Positions 1-7,939 of a stretch of 64,000 bases of DNA are shown here, in pieces. The stretch is from Enhydrobacter sp. (GTDB lineage: Bacteria > Pseudomonadota > Alphaproteobacteria > Reyranellales > Reyranellaceae). A model generated the notes under the pieces. The model saw only the letters and a list, made by a program, of their open reading frames with translations, had not been told where the DNA came from and made no database searches. Position 1 is the stretch's first letter, and every line of letters starts with the position of its first letter. The stretch lies in assembly GCF_030246845.1 (NCBI RefSeq), contig NZ_CP126889.1, positions 4,273,001 to 4,337,000 of the forward strand, written 5' to 3'. Position numbers and translations under genes: made by a program.

Positions 1-646
1 CGATCCAGTAGCCGAGATAGACATAGGGCAGACCGCGCCGCGCCGCCGCGCCGGCCAGCCACAGGATCATATAGGTTCCCAGCCCGCGGCGCGGGTTCTG
101 GGGGTCGAAGTAGCTGTAGACGGCCGATACGCCGCTCGACAGCCAGTCGACGAGGCAGGCGCCGACCAGCCGGCCCTCGGCCGAATCGTCGCGGAACTCG
201 ATGATGGCGGTGTCGACCGGGCTTTCCTCGACCATCGCCCGGTAGTCGTCGAAATCCATGTCGGCCATGTCGCCGTCGTGATGGCGGGCCATGACGTAAC
301 GCGAGAAGAGGGCATATTGCTCGCCGGTCGCCAGCGCCTGGGTCTCGACGGCATGGACATGCTCGTTGCGCCGCTGAATGCGGCGCTGGGCCCGGTTCGG
401 CTCGAAGTCACGGACGCGGATACGGACCGGCACGCAGGCGCGGCAGCCGTCGCATAACGGCTTGTAGACGAAATGATGCGAGCGCCGGAAGCCGGCATCG
501 GTCAGCGTGTCGTGCTGGGAGATCGCATCCGGACCGCTGAGCTCGGTGACGAGCTTCGTTTCCAGCCGGTGCGGCAGGTACGGACAGCGCATCGCCGGCG
601 TGGTGCGGAAAAACCGCAGGGTCTGGAGGTTCTGGCGGATGAACAT
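1..646 (-). CDS. bpt: Aspartate/glutamate leucyltransferase Bpt (partial, C-terminus beyond window edge)
   Basis: Bpt transfers leucine from Leu-tRNA to N-terminal Asp or Glu of proteins, marking them for the ClpAP N-degron pathway; it belongs to the ATE/GNAT-like aminoacyl-transferase family. The frame opens with ATG at 646 (MFIRQNLQTLRFF). It shows the ATE N-domain cysteine motif CDGCRAC at residues 65-71 and a further Cys21, then the C-domain stretches SRYVMARHHDGDM and VYSYFDPQNPRRGLGTYMI. About 215 of the usual roughly 240-250 residues are inside the window; the coding sequence continues leftward past base 1. The neighbouring DUF4126 gene on the same strand ends about 65 bases upstream. 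The family call is confident. Confidence 0.93.
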   Translation of the reverse strand, partial: MFIRQNLQTLRFFRTTPAMRCPYLPHRLETKLVTELSGPDAISQHDTLTDAGFRRSHHFVYKPLCDGCRACVPVRIRVRDFEPNRAQRRIQRRNEHVHAVETQALATGEQYALFSRYVMARHHDGDMADMDFDDYRAMVEESPVDTAIIEFRDDSAEGRLVGACLVDWLSSGVSAVYSYFDPQNPRRGLGTYMILWLAGAAARRGLPYVYLGYWI

Positions 647-710
647 GATCGCTCGTCGAGAGTGTAGCGCGATCGGCCGCGAAGGAAAGCCGTAACGACG
701 CTATTTCATT

Positions 711-1310
711 TCATCCCTGCCGGCGGCCGGACAGTCGGCGGAAGGGCTGGAGCGCCAGGCGCACCAGCTTCGGCAGCAGCCAGATCAGGCCGACGACGAA
801 CGCCGCCAGGACACAGAGGAAGACGAGCGGATGGAGGAGGGCGAGCATCAGGCCGGCGACCACTAGGCCGTCGGTCGTCAGCGAGGCGGCGATATTGCTG
901 AGCGGCTCGGGCGAGGTGTTGATCAGGGCGCGCGAGCCGGTCTTGGCGATGTGCGTGCCGGCGGCCAGCGTGCCGCCGAGCAGGCCCGCGATCACGGCCG
1001 CCTCGGGACCGAGCTGGTCGGCGGCGCCATAGGCGAGCAGGGCGCCCGCCGGCACGCGCACGAGGCTGTGCAGCACGTCGTTGGCGCTGTCGACGAAGGG
1101 TATCTTGTCGGCGAGGAAGTTGAGCACGAACAGGAACCCGGCCACGCCCAGCACCCACGGTGAGGCCAGCGCCTGCAGATCGGGCGGCAGGGTGACCAGG
1201 CCGAGTTTCTCGGCGCCGCCCAGGATCAGGACGGCGGCGTAGGGGTTGAGGCCGCTCGCCCAGCCCGCGCCGAGCGCGACCGCCACGGCAGCGAGCGTGT
1301 CGCCGCTCAT
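711..1310 (-). CDS. DUF4126 family integral membrane protein
   Basis: A 199-residue hydrophobic protein of the DUF4126 family, whose function is unknown. It opens with a small-residue helix (about residues 5-35, with GWASGLNPYAAVLILG) and contains three to four further hydrophobic segments (about 50-65, 85-120, 140-185). A basic tail rich in Arg ends it. The loop DKIPFVDSANDVLHSLVRVP is the most family-like stretch that I recognise. The ATG at 1310 is 10 bases upstream (in transcription order downstream) of the recR stop, so it is probably co-transcribed with recR. No role can be derived from sequence beyond inner-membrane location. Confidence 0.82.
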   Translation of the reverse strand: MSGDTLAAVAVALGAGWASGLNPYAAVLILGGAEKLGLVTLPPDLQALASPWVLGVAGFLFVLNFLADKIPFVDSANDVLHSLVRVPAGALLAYGAADQLGPEAAVIAGLLGGTLAAGTHIAKTGSRALINTSPEPLSNIAASLTTDGLVVAGLMLALLHPLVFLCVLAAFVVGLIWLLPKLVRLALQPFRRLSGRRQG

Positions 1311-1320
1311 GCGGCCCCGC

Positions 1321-1914
1321 TTACAGGGCGCGCCGCGCCTTTAGCGCGGTCGCCAGCGTGCCCTCGTCGAGCCAGTCGAGCTCGCCGCCCACCGGCACGC
1401 CATGGGCGAGGCGCGTCAGCGGCACCTGGGTTCCGGCCAGGCGCTCGGCCAGGTAGTGGGCGGTGGTCTGACCGTCGACGGTGGCGTTGGTAGCGACGAT
1501 CACCTCACGGATGCCGCCTTCCTGTACGCGTCGCAGAAGGCCGCCGATATTGAGCTCGTCCGGGCCGATGCCGTCGAGCGCCGAGAGCGTGCCGCCCAGC
1601 ACATGGTAGCGGCCGGCGAAGATCTTGCCGCGCTCCATTGCCCAGAGGTCGCCGACATCCTCGACCACGCAGATGAGGCCCGCGTCGCGGCGCGGGTCGG
1701 CGCAGATCGAGCAGGGATCGACGGTGTCGAGGTTGCCGCATACCGAGCACGGCCTGATGGCGCGTGCCGCATCGGCCAGCGCCGCGCTCAGCGGCTGCAT
1801 CAGCACCTCGCGCTTCTTCAGAAGATGCAGCGCCACCCGCCGCGCCGACCGCGGCCCCAACCCCGGCAACCGCCCCAGGAGCTGGATCAGCCGCTCGATC
1901 TCCGGCCCGTTCAT
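1321..1914 (-). CDS. recR: Recombination mediator protein RecR
   Basis: RecR acts with RecO (and RecF) to load RecA on SSB-coated gaps during recombinational repair. The 197-residue length is typical. Visible are the N-terminal helix-hairpin-helix region (LGRLPGLGPRSARRVALH, residues 13-30), a four-cysteine zinc finger (Cys56, 59, 68, 71) and a Toprim domain from about residue 79 (ICVVEDVGDLWAMERG). The C-terminus carries the usual conserved GELDWLDEGTLATAL. It lies in the conserved dnaX-ybaB-recR order, but here a DUF559 gene on the opposite strand separates it from ybaB, so its promoter must either lie in the 1915-1960 repeat or recR must be read from dnaX through the insert. Confidence 0.97.
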   Translation of the reverse strand: MNGPEIERLIQLLGRLPGLGPRSARRVALHLLKKREVLMQPLSAALADAARAIRPCSVCGNLDTVDPCSICADPRRDAGLICVVEDVGDLWAMERGKIFAGRYHVLGGTLSALDGIGPDELNIGGLLRRVQEGGIREVIVATNATVDGQTTAHYLAERLAGTQVPLTRLAHGVPVGGELDWLDEGTLATALKARRAL

Positions 1915-1924
1915 ATATCATGCT

Positions 1925-1960
1925 CCTCTCCCCCGGAGGGTGAGAGGTCGGGTGAGGGGG
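1925..1960. repeat. Left 36-bp inverted repeat of the DUF559 cassette
   Basis: A GC-rich element ending in GGTCGGGTGAGGGGG. Its reverse complement matches the right-hand copy at 2310-2345 in 31 of 36 positions. Each copy is also internally semi-palindromic (CCTCTCCCCC against GGGTGAGAGG). The GTG start of the DUF559 gene begins one base after this repeat, so the repeat's own GGTGAGGGGG serves as the Shine-Dalgarno region. Confidence 0.85.
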
Positions 1961-1961
1961 C

Positions 1962-2306
1962 GTGAGCGACGACAGCATCAAGAGAGCGCGCGAATTGCGC
2001 CGCGACAGCAGTCGTGCCGAGCGCATCTGTTGGGAGATGTTCCGCGACCGTCGTATGGCAGGTGTCAAATTCCGGCGCCAGCATCCGATTGATCCGTACT
2101 TTGCCGACTTTGCCTGCATATCCAGGAAACTGGTGATCGAGATAGACGGGGAACACTACGCCTTTCAAGTCGACGCCGATATTCGACGAACGAAGGCCAT
2201 GGAGCGCGAAGGCTGGCGAATCCTCCGCTTTTGGGCGAACGAGGTCATGCAAAACCCGGAGGGAATCTGGAGCACAATCCAGTTGGCGCTTCATTCTCCC
2301 GCTTAG
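1962..2306 (+). CDS. DUF559 (Vsr/restriction-endonuclease-like fold) protein
   Basis: A 114-residue DUF559 protein; the family has the type II restriction endonuclease/Vsr-like fold and is presumed to be a nuclease, with no established biological role. Seen: an N-terminal RARELRRDSSRAERICWEMF segment, then RRMAGVKFRRQHPIDPYFADF, followed by LVIEIDGEHY, which supplies the acidic E-x-D pair typical of the fold, and RILRFWANEVMQNPEGI near the end. The start is GTG at 1962, abutting the left repeat; the stop TAG lies three bases before the right repeat. It is on the strand opposite to recR and ybaB, which it splits. Compact gene plus flanking inverted repeats suggests a small mobile cassette, which is inference. 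Confidence 0.9.
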   Translation: MSDDSIKRARELRRDSSRAERICWEMFRDRRMAGVKFRRQHPIDPYFADFACISRKLVIEIDGEHYAFQVDADIRRTKAMEREGWRILRFWANEVMQNPEGIWSTIQLALHSPA

Positions 2307-2309
2307 AAT

Positions 2310-2345
2310 CCCCCTCACCCAGCCTCTCCCCCTCGGGAGGAGAGG
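2310..2345. repeat. Right 36-bp inverted repeat of the DUF559 cassette
   Basis: Begins CCCCCTCACCCAGCCTCTCC and is the inverted partner of 1925-1960 (31 of 36 identical when one copy is reverse-complemented). It starts three bases after the DUF559 stop codon and ends 17 bases before the ybaB stop codon. Confidence 0.85.
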
Positions 2346-2362
2346 TGCATGACCCTCGAGCA

Positions 2363-2692
2363 TCAGAGCTTGAAGCCGGGCGGCAGGGGAAGGCCGCCGG
2401 TGATGGAGCGCATCTGCTCCTGGACCGTCTGCTCGACCTTGCCGCGCGCGTCATTGGCAGCGGCGACGATCAGGTCCTCGACCACACCCTTCTCCTCGGG
2501 CTTGAAGAGGGAAGGATCGATCTCGACGCGGCGCGTCTCGTTCTTGCCGTTGACGGTGACCTTCACCAGGCCCGCACCCGAGCTGCCTACGATCTCCATG
2601 CGCTCGAGCTGCGCCTGCAGCTCCTGCACCTTCTGCTGCACCTGCTGGGCCTGCTGCATCAGGCCGCCCAGATCCTTGAGCTTGTCGAACAT
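2363..2692 (-). CDS. ybaB: YbaB/EbfC nucleoid-associated protein
   Basis: YbaB/EbfC is a small DNA-binding dimer that coats the nucleoid. The 109-residue protein starts FDKLKDLGGLMQQAQQVQQ, with a glutamine-rich amphipathic helix (residues 8-38), then the conserved sheet EIVGSSGAGLVKVTVNGK and the VVEDLIVAAANDARGKVEQ helix. The C-terminal GGLPLPPGFKL is the family hallmark. Its ATG overlaps the dnaX stop in an ATGA, showing translational coupling. Role is known for the family, not for this protein. Confidence 0.96.
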   Translation of the reverse strand: MFDKLKDLGGLMQQAQQVQQKVQELQAQLERMEIVGSSGAGLVKVTVNGKNETRRVEIDPSLFKPEEKGVVEDLIVAAANDARGKVEQTVQEQMRSITGGLPLPPGFKL

Positions 2693-4467
2693 CAGTACTC
2701 GCTTTCGGGGATGTCGTCGTCGACCGGATAGTCTTCCGCCGCCGGCGGTTCGTCATCGGCGGTCGGCGCGTGCAGTCCGGCGACCAGCGACGTCTCCTCG
2801 CCCTTGCGCCGCACCGTCTCGAGCCTGGCACCGGGAAAGGTCTTCAGGATCGCCTGCACGATGGCGTTGTTCTCGGCCTGGGTCCGGAGCGCATCGCCGC
2901 GACTGGCTTTCTGTGCCGCGAGCGTCGGCTTGCCTTCGTCACGCGAGACCGAGGCGATCCAGCGCCGGCCGGTGACGTTGCCCAGGAACCCGCTGAGCCG
3001 CGCTGCCAGATCCTTGGGCGCCGCCGGCTCGGGCCGGAACTCGATCAGGCCCGGTTCGCACCGCACCTCGTGAACGTGATGCATCAGGTGGTGCACCAGC
3101 CGAGCCTCGCGCTTCGTCTCCAGGAGCGCCACGACTTCGGTGAAGGTCCTGGGCGCGGGCGTTGCCGGTGCAGGTTGGGAGGCGACCGCCGACGCGGGCG
3201 CGGCGACACGCGCCGCCGCGGCTCCGCCGCCACCGGGTCGAGGCGCAGGCCCGCTGCCGCCGTTGGTCGCGCCCGCCGGCACACCGCCGCCGTTCTGCAG
3301 CGTCTTGAGAACGTCTGAAGGCGAGGGCAGCTCTGCGACGTAGCAAAGCCTTATCAAGGCCATCTCGGCCGCGCGCACGGGCGAGGGCGCGTTGAGCGTC
3401 TCCTTCAGGCCTTTCATCAGGAGCGTCCAGGCGCGCGTCAGCGAGGCCATCGACAGCTTCTTCGCCATCGCGAGCCCCTGTGCGCGCTCGCTGTCGGCCG
3501 AACTGGCGCCGGCTTCGGGCGCCACCTTGAGCCTGGTCACCCAGTGCGTGAGCTCCAGCAGGTCCTGCAGGATCACCACGGGATCGGCGCCCGAATCGTG
3601 CATCTCGCCCAGTGCCGCAACCACGGCAGCCGCATCGCCGCGCATGGTCTTCTCGAAGAGGTCGAGCACGCCGTTGCGGTCGGCGAGGCCCAGCATGTCG
3701 CGCACCTGGTTGGCGTCGACCACGCCGCCGCCATGGGCGATCGCCTGGTCGAGCATGGAGAGCCCGTCGCGCACCGAGCCGTCGGCGGCGCGCGCCAGCA
3801 GCGCCAGCGCCTCGGGCGAGATCTCGACCTTCTCGGCCTCGGCGATCTTGGCGAAGTGCGCGACCAGCACTTCCTGCGGCACGCGCTTCAAGTCAAAGCG
3901 CTGGCAGCGCGACAGTACCGTCACCGGCACCTTGCGGATCTCGGTGGTGGCGAACAGGAACTTCACATGCGGCGGCGGCTCCTCCAGCGTCTTCAAAAGC
4001 GAATTGAAGGCCTTGTCCGACAGCATGTGCACTTCGTCGATGATGTACACCTTGTAACGCGCCATTTGCGGGCTGTAGCGTACGCCATCGAGCAGTTCGC
4101 GCATCTCCTCGACCTTGCTGCGCGACGCTGCGTCCATTTCGATTACGTCAATATGACGATCCTCGCTGATCGCTCTGCAATGCTCGCACACGCCGCAGGG
4201 ATCGACGGTCGGGCCGCCCTTGCCGTCGGCGCCGACGCAGTTGAGTGCTCGGGCGATGATGCGGGCGGTGGTAGTCTTGCCCACGCCGCGCACGCCGGTG
4301 AGCATGAAGGCATGGGCAATGCGACCCGAGGCGATGGCGTTGCGCAGGGTGCGCACCATCGCCTCCTGGCCGACCAGGGTGGTGAAATCGACGGGACGGT
4401 ATTTGCGGGCGAGGACGCGATAGGGGAGTTGCTCCTGCTCCCCGGAGACTGTGGTGGCTTTCGCCAT
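2692..4467 (-). CDS. dnaX: DNA polymerase III subunits gamma/tau (clamp loader ATPase)
   Basis: DnaX is the motor ATPase of the replicative clamp loader. The start is taken as ATG 4467 (MAKATTVSGEQEQ); the frame stays open to 4644 but that extension runs through the SRP RNA gene. The 591-residue product shows Walker A GVRGVGKT (58-65), the zinc module Cys77/91/94/97, Walker B IIDEVH (142-147) and an SRC motif (sensor/arginine finger). After about residue 365 come a Gly/Ala/Pro-rich linker and a C-terminal tau-like domain with the acidic end DDEPPAAEDYPVDDDIPES. No A/T-rich slippery heptamer was noticed, so a separate frameshifted gamma is not predicted here. Confidence 0.96.
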   Translation of the reverse strand: MAKATTVSGEQEQLPYRVLARKYRPVDFTTLVGQEAMVRTLRNAIASGRIAHAFMLTGVRGVGKTTTARIIARALNCVGADGKGGPTVDPCGVCEHCRAISEDRHIDVIEMDAASRSKVEEMRELLDGVRYSPQMARYKVYIIDEVHMLSDKAFNSLLKTLEEPPPHVKFLFATTEIRKVPVTVLSRCQRFDLKRVPQEVLVAHFAKIAEAEKVEISPEALALLARAADGSVRDGLSMLDQAIAHGGGVVDANQVRDMLGLADRNGVLDLFEKTMRGDAAAVVAALGEMHDSGADPVVILQDLLELTHWVTRLKVAPEAGASSADSERAQGLAMAKKLSMASLTRAWTLLMKGLKETLNAPSPVRAAEMALIRLCYVAELPSPSDVLKTLQNGGGVPAGATNGGSGPAPRPGGGGAAAARVAAPASAVASQPAPATPAPRTFTEVVALLETKREARLVHHLMHHVHEVRCEPGLIEFRPEPAAPKDLAARLSGFLGNVTGRRWIASVSRDEGKPTLAAQKASRGDALRTQAENNAIVQAILKTFPGARLETVRRKGEETSLVAGLHAPTADDEPPAAEDYPVDDDIPESEY

Positions 4468-4561
4468 GGCGCTCACCCTCGATGCGCCGCGGCCCTTCTG
4501 GCCGGGCGGTCGTCGCGCCCGGGCGGCCCGGCCCGGCGACGGCGCGCGCAAGGCAACGGGT

Positions 4562-4655
4562 GAGGGACCGGCATGACCCGAAGCGAATTCGTTACGGCTG
4601 CTTCCTTCCGGATCTGACCGGGTTGGCGACTGCTCCGCCCACACCGGCCCCTCGA
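4562..4655 (-). ncRNA. ffs: Signal recognition particle RNA, small bacterial type (4.5S)
   Basis: Read on the minus strand the segment contains the near-invariant SRP RNA domain IV signature GGTCAGATCCGGAAGGAAGC, including the asymmetric loop and GGAA tetraloop that bind Ffh. The ends pair: GAGGGGCCGGTGTG at the 5' side against CATGCCGGTCCCTC at the 3' side. Length is about 94 nt; the exact ends are estimated from this pairing. Its position directly upstream of dnaX on the same strand is a frequent alphaproteobacterial arrangement. It assembles with Ffh to target nascent membrane proteins to FtsY and SecYEG. Confidence 0.95.
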
Positions 4656-4659
4656 GGCG

Positions 4660-4690
4660 GTTATATCAGGAGTCGGGGCGGCCGGCGCAA
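4660..4690 (-). promoter_or_regulatory. Putative sigma-70-type promoter of the SRP RNA
   Basis: On the minus strand TTGCGC (4690-4685) is followed after 17 bases by GATATA (4667-4662), overlapping TATAAC (4665-4660). The predicted start about 7 bases downstream coincides with the 5' end inferred from SRP RNA pairing. Inferred by eye only. Confidence 0.5.
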
Positions 4691-4786
4691 GGGCCAGATC
4701 GGGGCCGAATCGGGACGAATAGCGGCGCGATTTCCCCCGCAATGAGCGCGCTTGTGGCGGTCGGGGGGAACGGCTAGGTCCTGTCC

Positions 4787-6004
4787 ATGTGTCCTTCCCA
4801 TGATGGCGATTCGCCGGTCGTCGAGCCCAACCCGGCAGGAGACGACCCGAACGTCACGCTGCGCGCCCTGAAGCAGCGTATCCAGCAGCAGGAGATACTG
4901 GCTGAGCTGGGCGTGGTCGCCCTGCATGGCGCAAGCCTCGACAAGCTGCTCACCGAGACTGCCCGCCTTGCGGCCGAGGGCCTGAGGGCGCAGTTCAGCA
5001 AGGTGCTGGAGTATATGCCGGCCGAGAACCGGTTCCTGGTCCGCGCTGGCGTGGGCTGGCAGGAGGGCGTCGTCGGCCAGGCCACGATCGGCGCCGACCT
5101 CGAATCGCCGGCGGGCTTTGCCCTGCGCACCGGCAAGCCGGTGATCTCCAATCATCTCGAGAACGAGGAACGCTTCAGGACGCCCGAGATCCTGCGCCAG
5201 CACGGCATCCATCGGGCGATGAACGTCATCCTGCAGGGCGACGGCCGACCGTTCGGCGTGCTCGAGGTCGACAGCCGGTCGGACGAGAAGTTCGTCGAGC
5301 AGGATCTCGCCTTCCTGCAGGGTGCCGCGAACATCCTGGGCATGGCGATCGAGCGCGAGCGCCACCAGCAAAGTCTCGAGGCGGCGCTGGAGCGTCACCA
5401 GGTGCTCCTGAAGGAGATGAGCCACCGGGTGAAGAACAGCCTGATGATCGTGTCGAGCCTGCTCCATCTGCAGGCCAGCGACGTCGGCGATGCGACCCTC
5501 ACGGCTCATCTCGAGGAAGCGGCGCACCGGGTATCGGCGGTGGCGAAGGCGCACGATCGGCTGATCCATGGCGGCAATGTCGAACGCATGGATCTCGGCA
5601 AGTACATCGAGACCATCGGCAAGGATCTGGATGCGAGCGTCGCCCATTGCGTCATCCATATCGAGGCGTGCCACGGCATCGAGATTCCGGCCGACCGGGC
5701 GATATCGGTCGCCATGATCGTGAACGAGCTGATCACCAACGCGGCGAAGTACGCCTACAAGGGACGGACGGGCGGCGAGATCTGGGTCTCCCTAACCGAG
5801 AACGGCGATAGCGCGCTCACCATCTCCGTGCGCGACCGGGGCGACGGGCTGCCCCCGGGTTTCGACCTTGCCAGGCCAAAGGGGCTCGGCATGCGCATTG
5901 TTACGTCCTTCGTGCAGCAGTTGAAGGGCACCCTGCAGATCCGCGACCGCAACCCCGGTGTCGAGTTCGTGGTCAGCCTTCCCCGACCCGCGCCGGCGCG
6001 TTAG
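4787..6004 (+). CDS. GAF-domain sensor histidine kinase (HisKA_2/HWE type), soluble
   Basis: A 405-residue kinase without membrane segments. Residues about 45-190 form a GAF domain (family known for small-ligand or redox sensing). The phosphoacceptor motif MSHRVKNSL places His213, of the HisKA_2 type, and the catalytic domain has an N-box NELITNAAKYA (313-323), G1 DRGDGLPPG (350-358) and G2 GLGMRIV. This architecture is typical of general stress or light/redox kinases in alphaproteobacteria. No response regulator is adjacent, so it is an orphan kinase with partner unknown. Start ATG 4787 is preceded by a G-rich stretch but no strong Shine-Dalgarno at ideal spacing. It is transcribed away from the SRP RNA promoter. 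Confidence 0.92.
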   Translation: MCPSHDGDSPVVEPNPAGDDPNVTLRALKQRIQQQEILAELGVVALHGASLDKLLTETARLAAEGLRAQFSKVLEYMPAENRFLVRAGVGWQEGVVGQATIGADLESPAGFALRTGKPVISNHLENEERFRTPEILRQHGIHRAMNVILQGDGRPFGVLEVDSRSDEKFVEQDLAFLQGAANILGMAIERERHQQSLEAALERHQVLLKEMSHRVKNSLMIVSSLLHLQASDVGDATLTAHLEEAAHRVSAVAKAHDRLIHGGNVERMDLGKYIETIGKDLDASVAHCVIHIEACHGIEIPADRAISVAMIVNELITNAAKYAYKGRTGGEIWVSLTENGDSALTISVRDRGDGLPPGFDLARPKGLGMRIVTSFVQQLKGTLQIRDRNPGVEFVVSLPRPAPAR

Positions 6005-6086
6005 GTCGCGCGGCTCAACTCCGACAGGCCGGCAATCCATCCGAGACGCCGCCGCTTGACTCGGCGAACGTAGCGTACAACGATTT

Positions 6087-6101
6087 TCGAAGAACATTCG
6101 A
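6087..6101. promoter_or_regulatory. Candidate operator (inverted repeat) upstream of acyl-CoA dehydrogenase/TetR genes
   Basis: TCGAA and TTCGA form a perfect 5-bp inverted repeat with a 5-base spacer, 18 bases before the acyl-CoA dehydrogenase start and just downstream of a TTGACT (6056-6061). It is a plausible site for the TetR protein encoded two genes down. The repeat is short and could be chance. Confidence 0.3.
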
Positions 6102-6119
6102 CTTATTGAGGATCCTCTC

Positions 6120-7295
6120 ATGGATTTTGCGCTGCCGGCCGACCTCGTGCGCTTCCAGGAGCGCGTGCGGCAGTTCGTGCAGGAAGAGCTGCAGCCGCTC
6201 GATGCCGAGGTCGAGGCCACCGGCCGAGTTCCCGAACGGGCGCTGGAGGGACTGCGGCGCCTGGGGCTGTTCGGCACCAACACGCCGAGGGAATATGGCG
6301 GGCTCGGCCTCTCCATGCTGGGAAGCTGTCTTGCCATCGAGGAGCTCGCCAAGGCGCATGTCGCCTTCTACTTCCTGAGTGGCGTCAACGTGCATATCGG
6401 CTCCAAGCCGGTCGAGCTTGCCGGCAGCGAGGCGTTGAAACGGCGCTGGCTGCCCGAGCTGGCCTCCGGCCGCACCATCGCGGCCTTCGCGCTGACCGAG
6501 CAGGAGGCGGGCTCCGATGCTGCGGCCATCAGAACGACGGCGCGCCGAGACGCGACCGGTGACTACGTGCTGGAAGGCGCCAAGACCTACATCACCAACG
6601 CACCGGTGGCGGGCCTCTTTACCGTGTTCGCCACGGGCGATCCGGCATTGGGCGCCAAGGGCATCGCCGCTTTCCTGGTCGAGGCGGGCACGCCCGGCCT
6701 GCAGATCGGCCGCACGATCGAGATGGCGGCCGGCCGCGGCTCGGCCCATGCCGAACTGATCCTCGACGGCTGCCGCGTCCCGGCGGGCAATCGGCTGGGC
6801 GAGGAAGGGACGGGTTTCGCCCTCGCCATGCGCTGTCTCGACGCCGGCCGTACCCATTGGGGAGCCTATTGCGTGGGCGCCGCGCAGCGGCTGCTCGATC
6901 TCGCCGTCGAGCGCGCCTCGGCCCGCGAGACCTTCGGTCGCCGTCTGCGCGAGCATCAGGGCATCGAATGGATGCTGGCCGACATGGCGGCGGCGCTGCA
7001 TGCGGCGCGGCTGGTGGCCTATGAGGCGGCCTGGCGCTACGACCAGAACGGACCAGGCGAGCGCACGCGGGCGGCGGCGACCTCCAAGCTGATCGGGGCC
7101 GACATGGTTCAGCGCGTGGCCGATGCGGCGCTGCAGATCTTCGGCGGCGCGGGCTATTCCAGGGAGCTGCCGGTCGAGCGCATCTGGCGCGAGACGCGCG
7201 TGGTGAGGATCCTCGACGGCAGCTCCGAGATGATGCGCCGCATCGTGGCCCGCGACCTCTTCCGCGCGGCTGACCGGCGCAACGCGGCGCGCTGA
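6120..7295 (+). CDS. Acyl-CoA dehydrogenase family protein
   Basis: A 391-residue FAD flavoenzyme of the acyl-CoA dehydrogenase superfamily, which oxidises acyl-CoA thioesters at the alpha-beta bond and passes electrons to ETF. Seen: N-terminal helical domain (MDFALPADLVRFQERVRQFV), the FAD/substrate segment AFALTEQEAGSDAAAIRT (about 122-139), and the C-terminal helical domain with FGRRLREHQGIEWMLADM and IFGGAGYSRELPVERIWRE. Where medium-chain enzymes have the catalytic base in YEGTS, this protein reads RILDGSSEMM, placing Asp rather than Glu there. The substrate is unknown. The TetR gene starts three bases after its stop codon, so the two are an operon and the regulator probably controls it. 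Confidence 0.88.
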   Translation: MDFALPADLVRFQERVRQFVQEELQPLDAEVEATGRVPERALEGLRRLGLFGTNTPREYGGLGLSMLGSCLAIEELAKAHVAFYFLSGVNVHIGSKPVELAGSEALKRRWLPELASGRTIAAFALTEQEAGSDAAAIRTTARRDATGDYVLEGAKTYITNAPVAGLFTVFATGDPALGAKGIAAFLVEAGTPGLQIGRTIEMAAGRGSAHAELILDGCRVPAGNRLGEEGTGFALAMRCLDAGRTHWGAYCVGAAQRLLDLAVERASARETFGRRLREHQGIEWMLADMAAALHAARLVAYEAAWRYDQNGPGERTRAAATSKLIGADMVQRVADAALQIFGGAGYSRELPVERIWRETRVVRILDGSSEMMRRIVARDLFRAADRRNAAR

Positions 7296-7297
7296 TC

Positions 7298-7912
7298 GTG
7301 AGCCCGTCCCGGCTGAAGCTCGCCCAGCAGCGCAGCCGCGACCGGCGCGAGCGGATCGTGTCGGCGGCGACTCGGCTGTTCGGCCGCCGCGGCATTGCCC
7401 GGACATCGCTCACCGACGTGGCCAGGCTCGCCCGCGTGCCGCTGCCGAGCCTCTACGACTATTTCAAGGACAAGCAGGACCTCGTGGCGGCCGTGCCCGA
7501 GGCCAGCTATCTCGCGCTCTACGAGCGGCTCACGGCGGGCGTTGCGGGCAGCGGCGCCGGCGGCCGCCGCCGGCTTCGCGTCACTTATCTCACGAACCTC
7601 GAATACATCCGCGACAATCCGGACTGGGGCCGCGTCTTCTTCCTCGAGATCTGGCCCAGCGTCATGGTCGGGCAGGGCCGGATCCGCAAGGCCGTGGACC
7701 GCTACGGCCTGCACTATGTCGAGCTGATCCGCCGTGCCGTCGCCGCCGGCGAGTACCGCAGGGACCTCGATCCCTATCTCGCCATGTCGCTGCTGCTGGG
7801 TGGCCTGTGCCAGCTCACGGCGGTCTGGCTGCTCTATCGCCAGCCCTACGATCTCGTCGCCCGGGGCACGGAGCTGTTCGATCTCGCCGAGGCTTCGTTC
7901 CTCCGCAGGTAG
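7298..7912 (+). CDS. TetR/AcrR family transcriptional regulator
   Basis: A 204-residue repressor-type regulator. The N-terminal helix-turn-helix is clear: RRERIVSAATRLFGRRGIAR (about 15-34), then SLTDVARLARVPLPSLYDYF, with the YDYFKDKQDL end typical of TetR. The remaining about 140 residues are the ligand and dimer domain. Start is GTG 7298, two bases after the acyl-CoA dehydrogenase stop. Linkage suggests it senses the substrate or product of that dehydrogenase; a candidate operator lies at 6087-6101. It ends 27 bases from the convergent ilvC. Confidence 0.92.
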   Translation: MSPSRLKLAQQRSRDRRERIVSAATRLFGRRGIARTSLTDVARLARVPLPSLYDYFKDKQDLVAAVPEASYLALYERLTAGVAGSGAGGRRRLRVTYLTNLEYIRDNPDWGRVFFLEIWPSVMVGQGRIRKAVDRYGLHYVELIRRAVAAGEYRRDLDPYLAMSLLLGGLCQLTAVWLLYRQPYDLVARGTELFDLAEASFLRR

Positions 7913-7939
7913 CCGATTGCCCGGCGGATCCGGGTCGTT

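Noticed and set aside
2692..4467. Programmed frameshift in dnaX producing gamma
   Set aside because: No A/T-rich slippery heptamer was noticed on the coding strand, so the E. coli-type signal is absent.
4468..4644. N-terminal extension of DnaX
   Set aside because: The added residues lack similarity to DnaX and overlap the SRP RNA gene; the family-like sequence starts at ATG 4467.
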